This document shows positions 24,225 to 32,529 of a stretch of DNA of 64,000 nucleotides, piece by piece (position 1 is the stretch's first letter; the number at the start of each line of letters is the position of its first letter). Origin of the DNA: Ruminococcus sp. (GTDB taxonomy: Bacteria; Bacillota; Clostridia; Oscillospirales; Acutalibacteraceae); the NCBI GenBank assembly GCA_022779485.1, contig JALFTC010000047.1, forward strand, positions 62,001 to 126,000. The letters are read 5' to 3'. The notes beneath the pieces are model-generated. The model saw only the letters and a list, made by a program, of their open reading frames with translations. It ran no database searches and had not been told where the DNA came from. Both the position numbers and the translations under genes were made by a program.

Positions 24225-25562
24225 TTAGTTAAGTCTTGCTTCCAATTCAGCCTTGCGGTCTTCGTAACCCGGCTTACCAAGGAGAGCAAACATATTCTTT
24301 TTGTATGATTCTACGCCCGGTTGGTTAAATGGATTAACTCCAAGGAGATAACCGCTGATTGCACAAGCCTTTTCAAAGAAATAGATGAGGTAACCAAGCT
24401 CAGTTTCTGTCATAGCCTCAACATCAAGCACCATATTTGGTACTCCACCATCGTTGTGAGCCAAAACTGTACCCTGGAATGCCTTTTTGTTAACAAAGTC
24501 CATTGTCTTGCCTGAAAGGAAGTTAAGACCGTCAACATTTTCAGGGTCGGTACCCAAAGTGATTTCCCTTTGAACCTTGCCAAACTGAACAACAGTTTCA
24601 AAGAGTGTGCGTCTTCCCTCTTGGATATACTGACCCATAGAGTGGAGGTCTGTGGAAAATACAACAGACGCAGGGAAAATACCCTTGTTGTCCTTGCCTT
24701 CGCTTTCGCCAAAGAGCTGTTTGAACCACTCGTTCATCATTGTGAATGCCGGCTCATAAGCAACAAGAAGCTCTGTCTGATAGCCCTTGCGATAGAGAAT
24801 ATTTCTGATTGCGGCATACTTGTAGCAATCATTTGTATAGAGGTCGTCGTTGTCAAAGTCCTTTTGAGCCTGTGCAGCACCTGACATAAGAGCGTCAAGG
24901 TCGCAGCCTGCTACTGCGATTGGCAAAAGACCAACTGCTGTGAGAACAGAAAATCTACCGCCAACATCATCAGGAACAACAAATGTTTCGTAGCCCTCTT
25001 TTGTAGCAAGTTCCTTAAGAGTACCCTTAGCCTTGTCGGTTGTGCAGAAGATTCTCTCCTTTGCACCCTCCTTGCCGTACTTTTTCTCAAGCATTTCACG
25101 AAGAACTCTGAAAGCTATTGCAGGTTCTGTTGTTGTGCCTGACTTGGAAATCATATTGATGGAAACATCCTTGCCCTCGCACATTTCAACAAGCTCGGAA
25201 AGAGCGTTACTGCTGATGGAATTACCTGTGAAGAAAATTTGCGGTGTATCCTTGCACAGCATATTGTAGTTAGGGGACTTTAAAAATTCAATAGCCGCCC
25301 TTGCTCCCAAGTAGGAACCGCCGATTCCGATAACGATAAATACATCGGAATTTTTCTTAACCTTTTCTGCTGCCTTTTTAATACGGTCAAATTCTTCTTT
25401 GTCATAGTCGGTAGGTAATGTTAGCCATCCGATAAAGTCGTTGCCAAGACATTCACCTGTGTGAAGTGCATTGTGGGCAAGCTTTACCTGTGGTGCCATT
25501 GCCTCATACTCGTGTTCGCTGACAAAACCATTTAAATATTTGTCAATTAACTTAGTCGCCAT
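24225..25562 (-). CDS. pgi: Glucose-6-phosphate isomerase
   Basis: Glycolytic enzyme of 445 residues interconverting glucose 6-phosphate and fructose 6-phosphate in the cytosol. Signatures: [55 protein letters not shown] and the C-terminal [20 protein letters not shown]. Length matches the short bacterial form. Strong ribosome site AAGGAGG and own promoter. Links to the sugar uptake and amylase genes elsewhere in the window are only functional. Confidence 0.97.
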   Translation of the reverse strand: MATKLIDKYLNGFVSEHEYEAMAPQVKLAHNALHTGECLGNDFIGWLTLPTDYDKEEFDRIKKAAEKVKKNSDVFIVIGIGGSYLGARAAIEFLKSPNYNMLCKDTPQIFFTGNSISSNALSELVEMCEGKDVSINMISKSGTTTEPAIAFRVLREMLEKKYGKEGAKERIFCTTDKAKGTLKELATKEGYETFVVPDDVGGRFSVLTAVGLLPIAVAGCDLDALMSGAAQAQKDFDNDDLYTNDCYKYAAIRNILYRKGYQTELLVAYEPAFTMMNEWFKQLFGESEGKDNKGIFPASVVFSTDLHSMGQYIQEGRRTLFETVVQFGKVQREITLGTDPENVDGLNFLSGKTMDFVNKKAFQGTVLAHNDGGVPNMVLDVEAMTETELGYLIYFFEKACAISGYLLGVNPFNQPGVESYKKNMFALLGKPGYEDRKAELEARLN

Positions 25563-25577
25563 TTCTTTGTTCCTCCT

Positions 25578-25656
25578 TATAATTCCATTATAGAATTATA
25601 CAACCTATAATTTTATGGATTGGCACTATTATACTATATTTTGTGTTTTTTTGCAA
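25578..25656 (-). promoter_or_regulatory. pgi promoter and leader palindrome
   Basis: On the minus strand TTGCAA (25651-25656), 17-bp spacer, TATAAT (25628-25633). In the roughly 57-nt leader a perfect palindrome TATAATTC-7-GAATTATA (25578-25600) ends immediately before the ribosome binding site and could be an operator or an RNA hairpin. Confidence 0.6.
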
Positions 25657-25694
25657 CAGAAAACTAACACTTTGCCTAATAATTTATTAATTAT

Positions 25695-26834
25695 TTATAA
25701 AGAAATAAGCTGGCTTAATAAATACCTGAAGGAATTGCCGAAACTGCACTCCTCAACAGACTTTTTGCACCGAATATCCATCTTTTGAACCACCTTATTA
25801 TTTACGCTGTATGTTATCTCCCCGATTTTTTTATCCTTTTCCACAGGTGCGTCAATTTTTTTGGGCAAATTCACCTTAACAATGATTTCGCTGTCACTGC
25901 CTTTTGAAACGAGGACGGATTTCGGAGGATTTGAGTAAACCTCTACCTCACTTTCCATTCCCTTGTTCACCTTTACCTTGGGAAGTTTTTTCTCTTTGGG
26001 AATTATAACAGAATAATTGTTGAAACCGTAGTCAAGGAGTATGGACGCATCCTTAAAACGGTCGGTTCCGCTGTCACTGCCCAGCACTACTGCTATGAGG
26101 GAAAGACCATCCCTTTTTGCCGTTGCGGAGATACAACTGCCGGCATCATCTGTTGTGCCTGTTTTAAGTCCTGTTATTCCGTTGTAGGACTTTAACAGCT
26201 TGTTTGTGTTTACAATTTGAGTTTTGCCGTCACGCAAAAAGTCAAGCCAAATTGATGTGTAGTCAAAAACCTTTGTGTGCTTTATAAGCTCTGCCGACAT
26301 CAGTGCTACATCATAGGCAGAGGAAATATGACCCTCCTCGTCAAGACCGTTGCAGTTTTTAAAGACGGTGTCCTTCATACCAAGCTCCTTTGCTCGGCTG
26401 TTCATTCGCTTTACAAAAGCCTCCTCGCTCCCCTCTGTGTATTCCGCAAGGGCAACAGCCGCATCATTGGCAGAGGCGACAAGGGTAGCCTTTAGCATAT
26501 CATCAAGGGACATCTGCTCTCCCTCCTCCAGCCAAATATCAGAGCCACCCATTGAGGCGGCGTGAGCACTGGCGGTTACGGTATCGGTAAGGCTGATTTT
26601 TCCCTTTTCGATATCCTCCATAATCAGCAGAACAGTCATAACCTTTGTTATGGACGCAACGGAACGCTGTTCGTGACTATTTTTCTCGTAGAGAATATTA
26701 AAGTTTTCGCTATCTACAAGTATGGCACTTGGGGCTGTTAAATCGCTGTCGGTTACTGCACCTACACTCATTGGTAGTGATAACATTAAAATAACCACAG
26801 CCAACAGTATTGATATATTTTTCTTTACATACAT
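25695..26834 (-). CDS. D-alanyl-D-alanine carboxypeptidase (DacF/PBP5-like)
   Basis: Exported penicillin-binding protein of 379 residues that trims the terminal D-Ala from peptidoglycan stem peptides. Signal peptide about 1-26. The catalytic triad motifs are SITK (Ser61, Lys64), SAN (121-123) and KTG (224-226). The C-terminal beta domain (about 275-350) precedes a short C-terminal segment that may act as the membrane anchor. In spore formers DacF acts on the spore cortex, while DacA acts vegetatively; the sequence alone does not decide which role this copy has. Confidence 0.93.
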   Translation of the reverse strand: MYVKKNISILLAVVILMLSLPMSVGAVTDSDLTAPSAILVDSENFNILYEKNSHEQRSVASITKVMTVLLIMEDIEKGKISLTDTVTASAHAASMGGSDIWLEEGEQMSLDDMLKATLVASANDAAVALAEYTEGSEEAFVKRMNSRAKELGMKDTVFKNCNGLDEEGHISSAYDVALMSAELIKHTKVFDYTSIWLDFLRDGKTQIVNTNKLLKSYNGITGLKTGTTDDAGSCISATAKRDGLSLIAVVLGSDSGTDRFKDASILLDYGFNNYSVIIPKEKKLPKVKVNKGMESEVEVYSNPPKSVLVSKGSDSEIIVKVNLPKKIDAPVEKDKKIGEITYSVNNKVVQKMDIRCKKSVEECSFGNSFRYLLSQLISL

Positions 26835-26901
26835 TTTAACACCTCTTTCACAGTAGAATATATGTGTAAAAATGATGAATATGATACTGTTTTACTGTGG
26901 T

Positions 26902-28356
26902 TTAGTCCTTTGGTGTAATGGAATTTAGATTGTGTTGGGCAGGGTTGTCAATCAACTCCCCTTTGTAGGAAAACCTTGAACCGTGACAGGGGCAGTCCCA
27001 AGTTTTTTCGTCACCGTTCCATTCCAGCTGACAGCCCAGGTGAGTACACCGCACATCAACAGCAAAAATATTGCCGTCCTCGTCCTTATACACACCAACC
27101 TTTTCTCCGTTATACTCCACAATTTTCCCCTCTCCTGTGGGAATATCCTCAATGCTGTCCTTTGGGGATTTAAACACTTCCTTTGAAATTCCGGTAACCG
27201 CTTTACCCACCATCCTACACAGATTATCGGCAGATGAGGGATGAAAACGCCGGGGAGAAAATAGGCTCTTGTATCCGCCTTTTCGGTTGTTTATAAGGTC
27301 GTCAAGTATCATTGCAGAAACCATTGAAAGGGACATTCCCCACTTTCCAAAGCCTGTGGCTACATACCAATTTGGAGTTGTAACGCAGTACTTACCAATA
27401 AAGGGCAGTGAATCAATGGACATAGTGTCCTGTGCAGACCAATGGGCAACCTCTGTACTGTCGGGGAAAATCTGTGCCACACTTTGCCTTAGGCGACTGT
27501 ATTTGTCACCCTTTGGGTTATCCCCTGTGATATGCCCCTCACCTACAACTATTGTGAAATCCTTGTAATTTCTAAAGGAAAGACCGCCCTTGTCGGCAGG
27601 ATAGTACATACCGTCAAGTGTTTTTCCTCCCCTTATCGCAAGACAATAGGAGCGTGACTGGAGCAATCTTGGGAAGTACATTCCCCTTGTGTTGACAATG
27701 GGATAATGGGTTGCAAAAACTATTGCGTCTGCCTTTACAGAGCCTTTTTCCGTAATTACCAAATCGGACTTAACCTCAACCACAGGTGAATTTTCGTAGA
27801 TTTTCAGCCCGGTGGAAAGTTGAGAAATAAACTTAACAGGGTTAAACTGTGCTTGATTTCTAAACACCAAAGCCTGTTTTACCTTAAAGGGCAGATGGGT
27901 GCTGTCGGTTAGGTAGCAGTCAATTCCACATTCCTTTGCTGAATGGTATTCCTCCATAATGGGATTATTTTCTTCTAAGGAATAAACATAGGCAGGTAAA
28001 CGGACAAAATCGCACTTGATATTTTGACGGTTTATAAGGCTCTCGTATTCCTCCACAGCTCTGCGGTTTATCTGGGCATACTGAGTTGCTTTATCCTTAC
28101 CGATAGTACTTATTAGGCGGTTATAGATTAGTCCATGCTGATATGTGATTTTTGCTGTAGTGTTACTGCTTTGACCTGAGCCTATTGTCTTTGCCTCAAC
28201 CACAACAACATTCAGTCCCGAATCCTTAAGCCTGTTGGCAATTAAAAGTCCGGCAATACCACCGCCGATTACGCACACATCGGCAGAAATATTTGAAGCA
28301 AGACTTTTTCGTGGGGAAATTTTTGCACTATCGTTCCAAATTGATTTTGAGTTCAT
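26902..28356 (-). CDS. FAD-dependent oxidoreductase with C-terminal Rieske [2Fe-2S] domain
   Basis: Protein of 484 residues. The N-terminal DAO-type FAD domain carries VCVIGGGIAGLLIANRLKDS (about 25-44) and ends with WYVATGFGKWGMSLSM. The C-terminal Rieske domain (about 400-484) has CTHLGC and CPCHGSRF, complete for cluster binding. This architecture is known from YhfW-like proteins of Firmicutes; substrate unknown. ATG 28356 follows GGTGAT; an in-frame ATG at 28422 is less likely. Single gene downstream of cysK. Confidence 0.9.
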   Translation of the reverse strand: MNSKSIWNDSAKISPRKSLASNISADVCVIGGGIAGLLIANRLKDSGLNVVVVEAKTIGSGQSSNTTAKITYQHGLIYNRLISTIGKDKATQYAQINRRAVEEYESLINRQNIKCDFVRLPAYVYSLEENNPIMEEYHSAKECGIDCYLTDSTHLPFKVKQALVFRNQAQFNPVKFISQLSTGLKIYENSPVVEVKSDLVITEKGSVKADAIVFATHYPIVNTRGMYFPRLLQSRSYCLAIRGGKTLDGMYYPADKGGLSFRNYKDFTIVVGEGHITGDNPKGDKYSRLRQSVAQIFPDSTEVAHWSAQDTMSIDSLPFIGKYCVTTPNWYVATGFGKWGMSLSMVSAMILDDLINNRKGGYKSLFSPRRFHPSSADNLCRMVGKAVTGISKEVFKSPKDSIEDIPTGEGKIVEYNGEKVGVYKDEDGNIFAVDVRCTHLGCQLEWNGDEKTWDCPCHGSRFSYKGELIDNPAQHNLNSITPKD

Positions 28357-28406
28357 ATAATCACCGATTTTATTTTTTCCCGATATGGGTGTTGTATTCA
28401 CAGACA

Positions 28407-28439
28407 AAAGGAAACAGCGCACAGAAAAACTGTACGCTG
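28407..28439 (-). terminator. Terminator after metY-cysK
   Basis: On the minus strand stem CAGCGTACAG / CTGTGCGCTG (one G-U pair) with loop TTTTT, followed by TTTCCTTTT. A second short palindrome GGCGG-5-CCGCC lies just before it (28443-28457). Confidence 0.75.
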
Positions 28440-28482
28440 AACGGCGGAAGTTCCGCCTGAAATTATGGAATGTAGTGTGGTA

Positions 28483-29409
28483 CTATTCGTATAGGTTTGT
28501 TGAGAGGTATCTTTCGCCACCGTCAGGGAAAACAACAACAATGTTTTTGCCCTTGTTTTCGGGACGGTTAGCAAGTACCTTGCTTGCCCAAAGAGCCGCA
28601 CCGGCAGATATGCCGATTAAGAATCCTTCTTGCTTTGCGGCATTTCTTGCTGTGAGGATAGCTTCGTCATTTGGAACGGTGATGATTTCGTCATAAATTT
28701 CTCTGTCAAGGGTATCAGGAACAAAGTTTGCTCCAATTCCCTGAATTTTGTGAGGTCCAGCCTGACCCTTTGAAAGCAGTGGTGATGCCTCAGGCTCAAC
28801 AGCAACAACCTTAATGTCAGGGTTTTGCTCCTTAAGGTACTTGCCTACACCGGAAAGTGTACCGCCTGTGCCAACACCGGCAACGAAAATGTCAACCTTG
28901 CCCTCTGTGTCCTTCCAAATTTCGGGACCGGTTGTTTCGTAGTGCATCTTTGGATTAACAGGGTTTGTAAACTGACCTGCGATAATGCTGTTTGGAATTT
29001 CCTTTGCAAGCTCCTCTGCCTTGTCAGTTGCACCCTTCATACCCTTACTGCCCTCTGTGAGAACAAGCTCTGCGCCGTAGGCTTTGATAAGGAGCTTTCT
29101 TTCATTTGACATTGTTTCAGGCATTACGATAATAGCCCTGTAGCCCTTTGCTGTTGCTACTGAAGAAATACCAATGCCTGTGTTACCGCTGGTAGGCTCA
29201 ATGATAACGGAGTCCTTTTTAAGGCGACCTGTTTTTTCTGCGTCCTCAATAATAGCCTTGGCTACCCGATCCTTTACACTTCCGGCAGGATTGAAAAATT
29301 CCAGCTTTGCAAGGATAGTTGCCGGTATATTCTCCTGCTCTTCAATATGTGAAAGTTCAACTATGGGTGTGTTGCCTACTAATTCAATAATAGATTTTTT
29401 AATGCTCAT
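28483..29409 (-). CDS. cysK: Cysteine synthase A
   Basis: PLP enzyme of 308 residues forming cysteine from O-acetylserine and sulfide. The PLP lysine is Lys46 in [12 protein letters not shown]. The substrate loop [11 protein letters not shown] and the phosphate loop [13 protein letters not shown] are present, and the C-terminus ends [13 protein letters not shown]. Downstream of metY with a 12-bp gap, so both are on one transcript under the leader peptide described at 30806-30871. Confidence 0.96.
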   Translation of the reverse strand: MSIKKSIIELVGNTPIVELSHIEEQENIPATILAKLEFFNPAGSVKDRVAKAIIEDAEKTGRLKKDSVIIEPTSGNTGIGISSVATAKGYRAIIVMPETMSNERKLLIKAYGAELVLTEGSKGMKGATDKAEELAKEIPNSIIAGQFTNPVNPKMHYETTGPEIWKDTEGKVDIFVAGVGTGGTLSGVGKYLKEQNPDIKVVAVEPEASPLLSKGQAGPHKIQGIGANFVPDTLDREIYDEIITVPNDEAILTARNAAKQEGFLIGISAGAALWASKVLANRPENKGKNIVVVFPDGGERYLSTNLYE

Positions 29410-29421
29410 TTTTCTCTCTCC

Positions 29422-30714
29422 TTACTTAATAGCCTTGAAACCGTTTTCAAGGTCTGCAATAATATCGTCAATATGCTCTGTGCCTATTGAAAGTCTGATT
29501 GTGTTTTTCTTGATGCCAACATTTGCAAGCTCCTCTTCGTTAAGCTGTGCGTGGGTTGTGCTTGCAGGGTGGATAACAAGGGATTTTACATCTGCAACAT
29601 TTGCAAGAAGTGAAAACAGCTTTAGGTTGTCAATAAAATCCTTTGCCTGCTGTTCTGTACCCTTAATTTCAAAAGTGAAGATTGAACCGCCACCGTTAGG
29701 GAAGTACTTGCTGTACAGTTTTTTCTGCTCCTCGTCATCTGTAACTGATGGGTGATGTACCTTTTCTACAAGTGGGTGATTGTTGAGATACTGAACTACC
29801 TTTAGGGCATTTTCAACATGTCTTTCAACTCTTAGAGAAAGTGTTTCAAGTCCTTGTAGGAAGAAGAATGCGTGGAATGGTGAAAGTGTTGCACCTGTAT
29901 CTCTAAGGAGAATTGCTCTGATTTTTGTAACGAATGCGGCAGGACCAACAGCCTTGGTAAAGCTTACACCGTGGTAGCTTGGGTTTGGCTCAACAAGTGA
30001 TGGGAATTTGCCGGATGCCTCCCAGTCGAACTTTCCGCTGTCAACGATTACACCACCGATTGTTGTGCCGTGACCGCCGATAAACTTTGTTGCGGAATGT
30101 ACCACAATATCTGCACCGTACTCGATAGGTCTTACAAGGTAAGGTGTGGCAAAGGTGCTGTCAATTACAAGTGGAATCTTGTTTTCGTGGGCAATCTTTG
30201 CAATAGACTCAATGTCAACTACATCTGAATTTGGGTTGCCCAAGGTTTCAATGAACACAGCCTTTGTATTTTCCTTGATAGTTCCTCTGATTTCTTCAAA
30301 GTTAAATGGGTCAACAAATGTTGTAGAAATTCCGTACTCGGGAAGTGTATGCTCCAGCAGGTTATATGTACCGCCGTAAATGTTTTTGGCGGCTACAATG
30401 TGGTCACCGTTTTGGGCAAGATTTTGAAGTGTGTAGCTGATAGCTGCTGCACCGGAGGCTACTGCTAATGCTGCAACACCTCCCTCAAGGGCTGCAATTC
30501 TCTTTTCAAAAATATCCTGAGTTGGGTTTGTCAGTCTGCCGTAGATATTGCCTGCGTCTGCAAGACCAAACCTTGCCGCTGCGTGGTCACAGTTACGGAA
30601 AACATAGGAGGATGTTTGGTAAATGGGAACAGCTCTTGCATCTGTAACAGGGTCTGCACTTTCCTGCCCTACATGAAGTTGTAAAGTTTCGAATTTATAA
30701 TTATTGTTTGACAT
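29422..30714 (-). CDS. metY: O-acetylhomoserine sulfhydrylase (MetY-type)
   Basis: PLP enzyme of 430 residues making homocysteine (or methionine with methanethiol) from O-acetylhomoserine. The PLP lysine is Lys210 in VVHSATKFIGGHGT, and VIDSTFATPYLVRPIEYGAD precedes it. Length and the VEPNPSYHGVSF segment fit MetY rather than the shorter MetB/MetC lyases. First structural gene of metY-cysK. Ribosome site AAAAGGAG before ATG 30714. Confidence 0.93.
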   Translation of the reverse strand: MSNNNYKFETLQLHVGQESADPVTDARAVPIYQTSSYVFRNCDHAAARFGLADAGNIYGRLTNPTQDIFEKRIAALEGGVAALAVASGAAAISYTLQNLAQNGDHIVAAKNIYGGTYNLLEHTLPEYGISTTFVDPFNFEEIRGTIKENTKAVFIETLGNPNSDVVDIESIAKIAHENKIPLVIDSTFATPYLVRPIEYGADIVVHSATKFIGGHGTTIGGVIVDSGKFDWEASGKFPSLVEPNPSYHGVSFTKAVGPAAFVTKIRAILLRDTGATLSPFHAFFFLQGLETLSLRVERHVENALKVVQYLNNHPLVEKVHHPSVTDDEEQKKLYSKYFPNGGGSIFTFEIKGTEQQAKDFIDNLKLFSLLANVADVKSLVIHPASTTHAQLNEEELANVGIKKNTIRLSIGTEHIDDIIADLENGFKAIK

Positions 30715-30805
30715 ATTGGTTACTCCTTTTGAAAAATGTGTTTTTTATTTTTGTCTGTATGATTTTTGCAGTCTTTTAATTTTTCTGCTTAAATTAGGTG
30801 AAAAA

Positions 30806-30871
30806 TCAACAGCAACACATTCGTCCTTTCAGAAAGTTAATTCTGCCGAAATAGTCAAATTTGATGCTCAT
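30806..30871 (-). CDS. Putative cysteine-sensing leader peptide (ends Met-Cys-Cys-Cys)
   Basis: A 21-codon reading frame in the metY-cysK leader, 46 nt after the predicted transcription start. It begins with ATG preceded by AGAGG at 7 nt, and its C-terminal half reads GRINFLKGRMCCC followed by TGA. Three consecutive Cys codons at the end of a short peptide, directly upstream of sulfhydrylase and cysteine synthase genes, are what is expected of a ribosome-stalling sensor of charged tRNA-Cys. Polycysteine leader ORFs of this kind control cysteine genes in mycobacteria. No strong intrinsic terminator is visible between the peptide stop and metY (92 nt), so the mode of control would be translational, Rho-dependent or through RNA stability. 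Confidence 0.8.
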   Translation of the reverse strand: MSIKFDYFGRINFLKGRMCCC

Positions 30872-30897
30872 AATAGTACCTCTTTTCTTATTTACAC

Positions 30898-30952
30898 TTT
30901 TCCTATCTGTTTAGTGTGATTTGAATATAACACATATTTTTCCGGTTGTCAA
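30898..30952 (-). promoter_or_regulatory. Promoter of the metY-cysK leader transcript
   Basis: On the minus strand consensus TTGACA (30947-30952), 17-bp spacer, TATATT (30924-30929). Just downstream of the start point, CTTTTCCTAT (plus strand, ending about 30906) repeats one half of the palindrome found in front of the rrf2 gene, a possible binding half-site. Confidence 0.75.
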
Positions 30953-31099
30953 GGGTATTTTTAATATTTTTTTGTTTTTTCGTGACTGAGGGAGCGAAAA
31001 AGTAGTCTATATATCTTGCTCTGTCTTTAGAATTTAAAGTATGAGTTAGAACATAAAATCAAACTATCTACTAAAGACAAAAAGAGATAAAGAGAACAC

Positions 31100-31238
31100 T
31101 TTTTCCCTCCTTCCACCGCAAGCGGTCCCCCTCCCCCATCTGGTGGAGGCTGTTGTAGATATTAAGTAATAGTGAATAGTGAAAAAGTATCCGAATTTCT
31201 GCATTCCATCACCCACTTTGGTGGATGCTATCAGAAAT
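31100..31238. repeat. Hairpin-rich intergenic repeats
   Basis: Two different palindromic segments. At about 31100-31150, CCTCCTTCCACCGCAAGCGG is followed by a C-rich run and GGTGGAGG. At 31195-31238 an imperfect hairpin has outer arms ATTTCTG / CAGAAAT and inner CACC / GGTGGATG. Between them is TAATAGTGAATAGTGAAAA. They look like interspersed intergenic repeats; no gene is seen. Confidence 0.5.
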
Positions 31239-31270
31239 GAAAAAAGGCAATCCTTTCGGACTGCCCTTTT
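31239..31270 (-). terminator. Terminator after rrf2-family gene
   Basis: On the minus strand stem AAAAGGGCAGTCC / GGATTGCCTTTT (two G-U pairs) with GAAA tetraloop and a run of T. Confidence 0.85.
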
Positions 31271-31286
31271 ACAAATACATAATTAA

Positions 31287-31724
31287 TTAAATACAATAGA
31301 AATCTCCGTTTGAGTCATTGCCCATTGTGGCAAGGTCGGCTATTGTGAAATTATCCACATATTCAGTTACCACCTTGTAAAGTCCCTCCCAAAAGGGTAG
31401 AGTTTGGCAAGAGGATGCTCTATCGCAAGTCACCACTTCCCCCTCAAGGCAAGGAATCGGTGCCAAAGGTCCCTCAATGTACCTGAGCACATCACCTACA
31501 ACAATGTTCTCAGCCGGTTTAGAAAGCTTGTACCCGCCGGAATGACCACGCAGACTTTGGAGAAAACCGCCCTTGTTTAACATTCCAACAATGGTTTCCA
31601 TATACTTTATGGAGATTTTTTGCCTTTCGGAAATTTCTTTTATAGAAATAAAATTATCCTTTGAATTGATTGCAAGGTCAACAAGAATACGCAGTGCGTA
31701 GCGACCTTTTGTTGATACTTTCAT
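31287..31724 (-). CDS. Rrf2-family transcriptional regulator (CymR/IscR-like)
   Basis: Regulator of 145 residues with an N-terminal winged helix: STKGRYALRILVDLAINS, ISIKEISERQKISIKYME and GGFLQSLRGHSGGYKL. A central cysteine cluster CLEGEVVTCDRASSC could hold an iron-sulfur cluster as in IscR-type members. Placement directly upstream of metY-cysK suggests control of cysteine metabolism (CymR-like), or a sensor of Fe-S status. An operator-like palindrome lies just before its start, and half of it recurs in the metY promoter region. Confidence 0.88.
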   Translation of the reverse strand: MKVSTKGRYALRILVDLAINSKDNFISIKEISERQKISIKYMETIVGMLNKGGFLQSLRGHSGGYKLSKPAENIVVGDVLRYIEGPLAPIPCLEGEVVTCDRASSCQTLPFWEGLYKVVTEYVDNFTIADLATMGNDSNGDFYCI

Positions 31725-31736
31725 TTTATCCCTCTT

Positions 31737-31757
31737 TTCCTATTTTGCAGATAGGAA
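31737..31757. promoter_or_regulatory. Operator-like palindrome before rrf2 gene
   Basis: Perfect inverted repeat TTCCTAT-TTTGCAG-ATAGGAA, 13 bp upstream of the start codon. Size and AT-rich character fit Rrf2-family operators; autoregulation is likely. Confidence 0.6.
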
Positions 31758-31797
31758 TAATATATTGTTTACATATTAACAGATAATGAAAGAAAAA

Positions 31798-32004
31798 TCA
31801 AGCCTTAATTATTTTATTGTTGCAAACTTTTACCGAACTCCCCACATCAATGCCCTCTTTGTACAGCATTTCGTCCTCTGCCTTAAGGGTTATCCGTTCT
31901 CCGTTCTGTGAAATTAAAACTACATCGTCCTTAAGGATTTCACCGTCAGGGATTCCCTCGCATCCAAAGTCAGGCTCTATGATGTCAACAACCTTGTAAA
32001 GCAT
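31798..32004 (-). CDS. Small conserved-looking protein of unknown function
   Basis: Protein of 68 residues, acidic in the N-terminal half, with two cysteines (Cys15 in DFGCEGIPDG and Cys61 in VKVCNNK). Predicted to be mostly beta strands, perhaps a small barrel; no family recognised. It starts 8 bp after trxA with a good ribosome site (AAGGTGA) and ends the capA-ftr-trxA unit, so it may be connected with the thioredoxin system. Confidence 0.65.
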   Translation of the reverse strand: MLYKVVDIIEPDFGCEGIPDGEILKDDVVLISQNGERITLKAEDEMLYKEGIDVGSSVKVCNNKIIKA

Positions 32005-32012
32005 AATTCACC

Positions 32013-32327
32013 TTAACATAGCTTTAGGAGCTTTTCGATTTGCGTCTTTGGCTGAAAGCCTACAACCGAGCCGATTATCTCCCTGTCCTTAATCACAACA
32101 ATGGTTGGAATACTTGAAATGTTAAAGGCGTCTGCAAGCTTTGGCTCCTCGTCAACATTCACCTTGAACACCTTAACATCAGGGTTTTCTTCTGCAAGTT
32201 CCTTGACAACAGGTGCCATCATTTTGCAAGGTCCGCACCAGTCTGCCCAAAAGTCAATTACAACCTTTTTATCGGTTTCCATAACCTCTTTGTGATACAT
32301 TTCTTCAGTTAATTTCATAACAGCCAT
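32013..32327 (-). CDS. trxA: Thioredoxin
   Basis: Small cytosolic disulfide reductase of 104 residues with the active site WADWCGPCKMMAP (about 28-40) and the cis-proline region SSIPTIVVI. It starts 2 bp after the upstream ferredoxin-thioredoxin-reductase-like gene, which is a likely electron donor. Confidence 0.97.
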   Translation of the reverse strand: MAVMKLTEEMYHKEVMETDKKVVIDFWADWCGPCKMMAPVVKELAEENPDVKVFKVNVDEEPKLADAFNISSIPTIVVIKDREIIGSVVGFQPKTQIEKLLKLC

Positions 32328-32329
32328 AA

Positions 32330-32527
32330 CTACTTCTCCTTATAATACAACATACAATGGCAGTAGCCCTCAAAATCGGGGTCTGCAATTTGTTCTTTAA
32401 ATTCCTTGCACATACACTTATTTTCGGGAGTTCTTTCTCTGCGACAAGGGCAATAACCTCCTGTCTTTTCAAGTCCCTTTTTAATTGAGTCAACAATTTC
32501 TTTATTCTTATTATATCTTATCTTCAT
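32330..32527 (-). CDS. Ferredoxin-thioredoxin reductase catalytic-subunit-like protein
   Basis: Protein of 65 residues with six cysteines in the FTR pattern: CPC (26-28), CMC (38-40) and CHC (56-58, in GYCHCMLYY). In FTR, four of these hold a [4Fe-4S] cluster and the other two form the redox disulfide; by alignment of the pattern the pair would be Cys28-Cys58. It is shorter than plant and cyanobacterial FTR beta chains (about 110 residues) and no alpha chain is present. It lies directly before trxA, so it probably passes electrons from ferredoxin to thioredoxin. No clear ribosome site; start is close to the capA stop, suggesting coupling. Confidence 0.85.
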   Translation of the reverse strand: MKIRYNKNKEIVDSIKKGLEKTGGYCPCRRERTPENKCMCKEFKEQIADPDFEGYCHCMLYYKEK

Positions 32528-32529
32528 AA

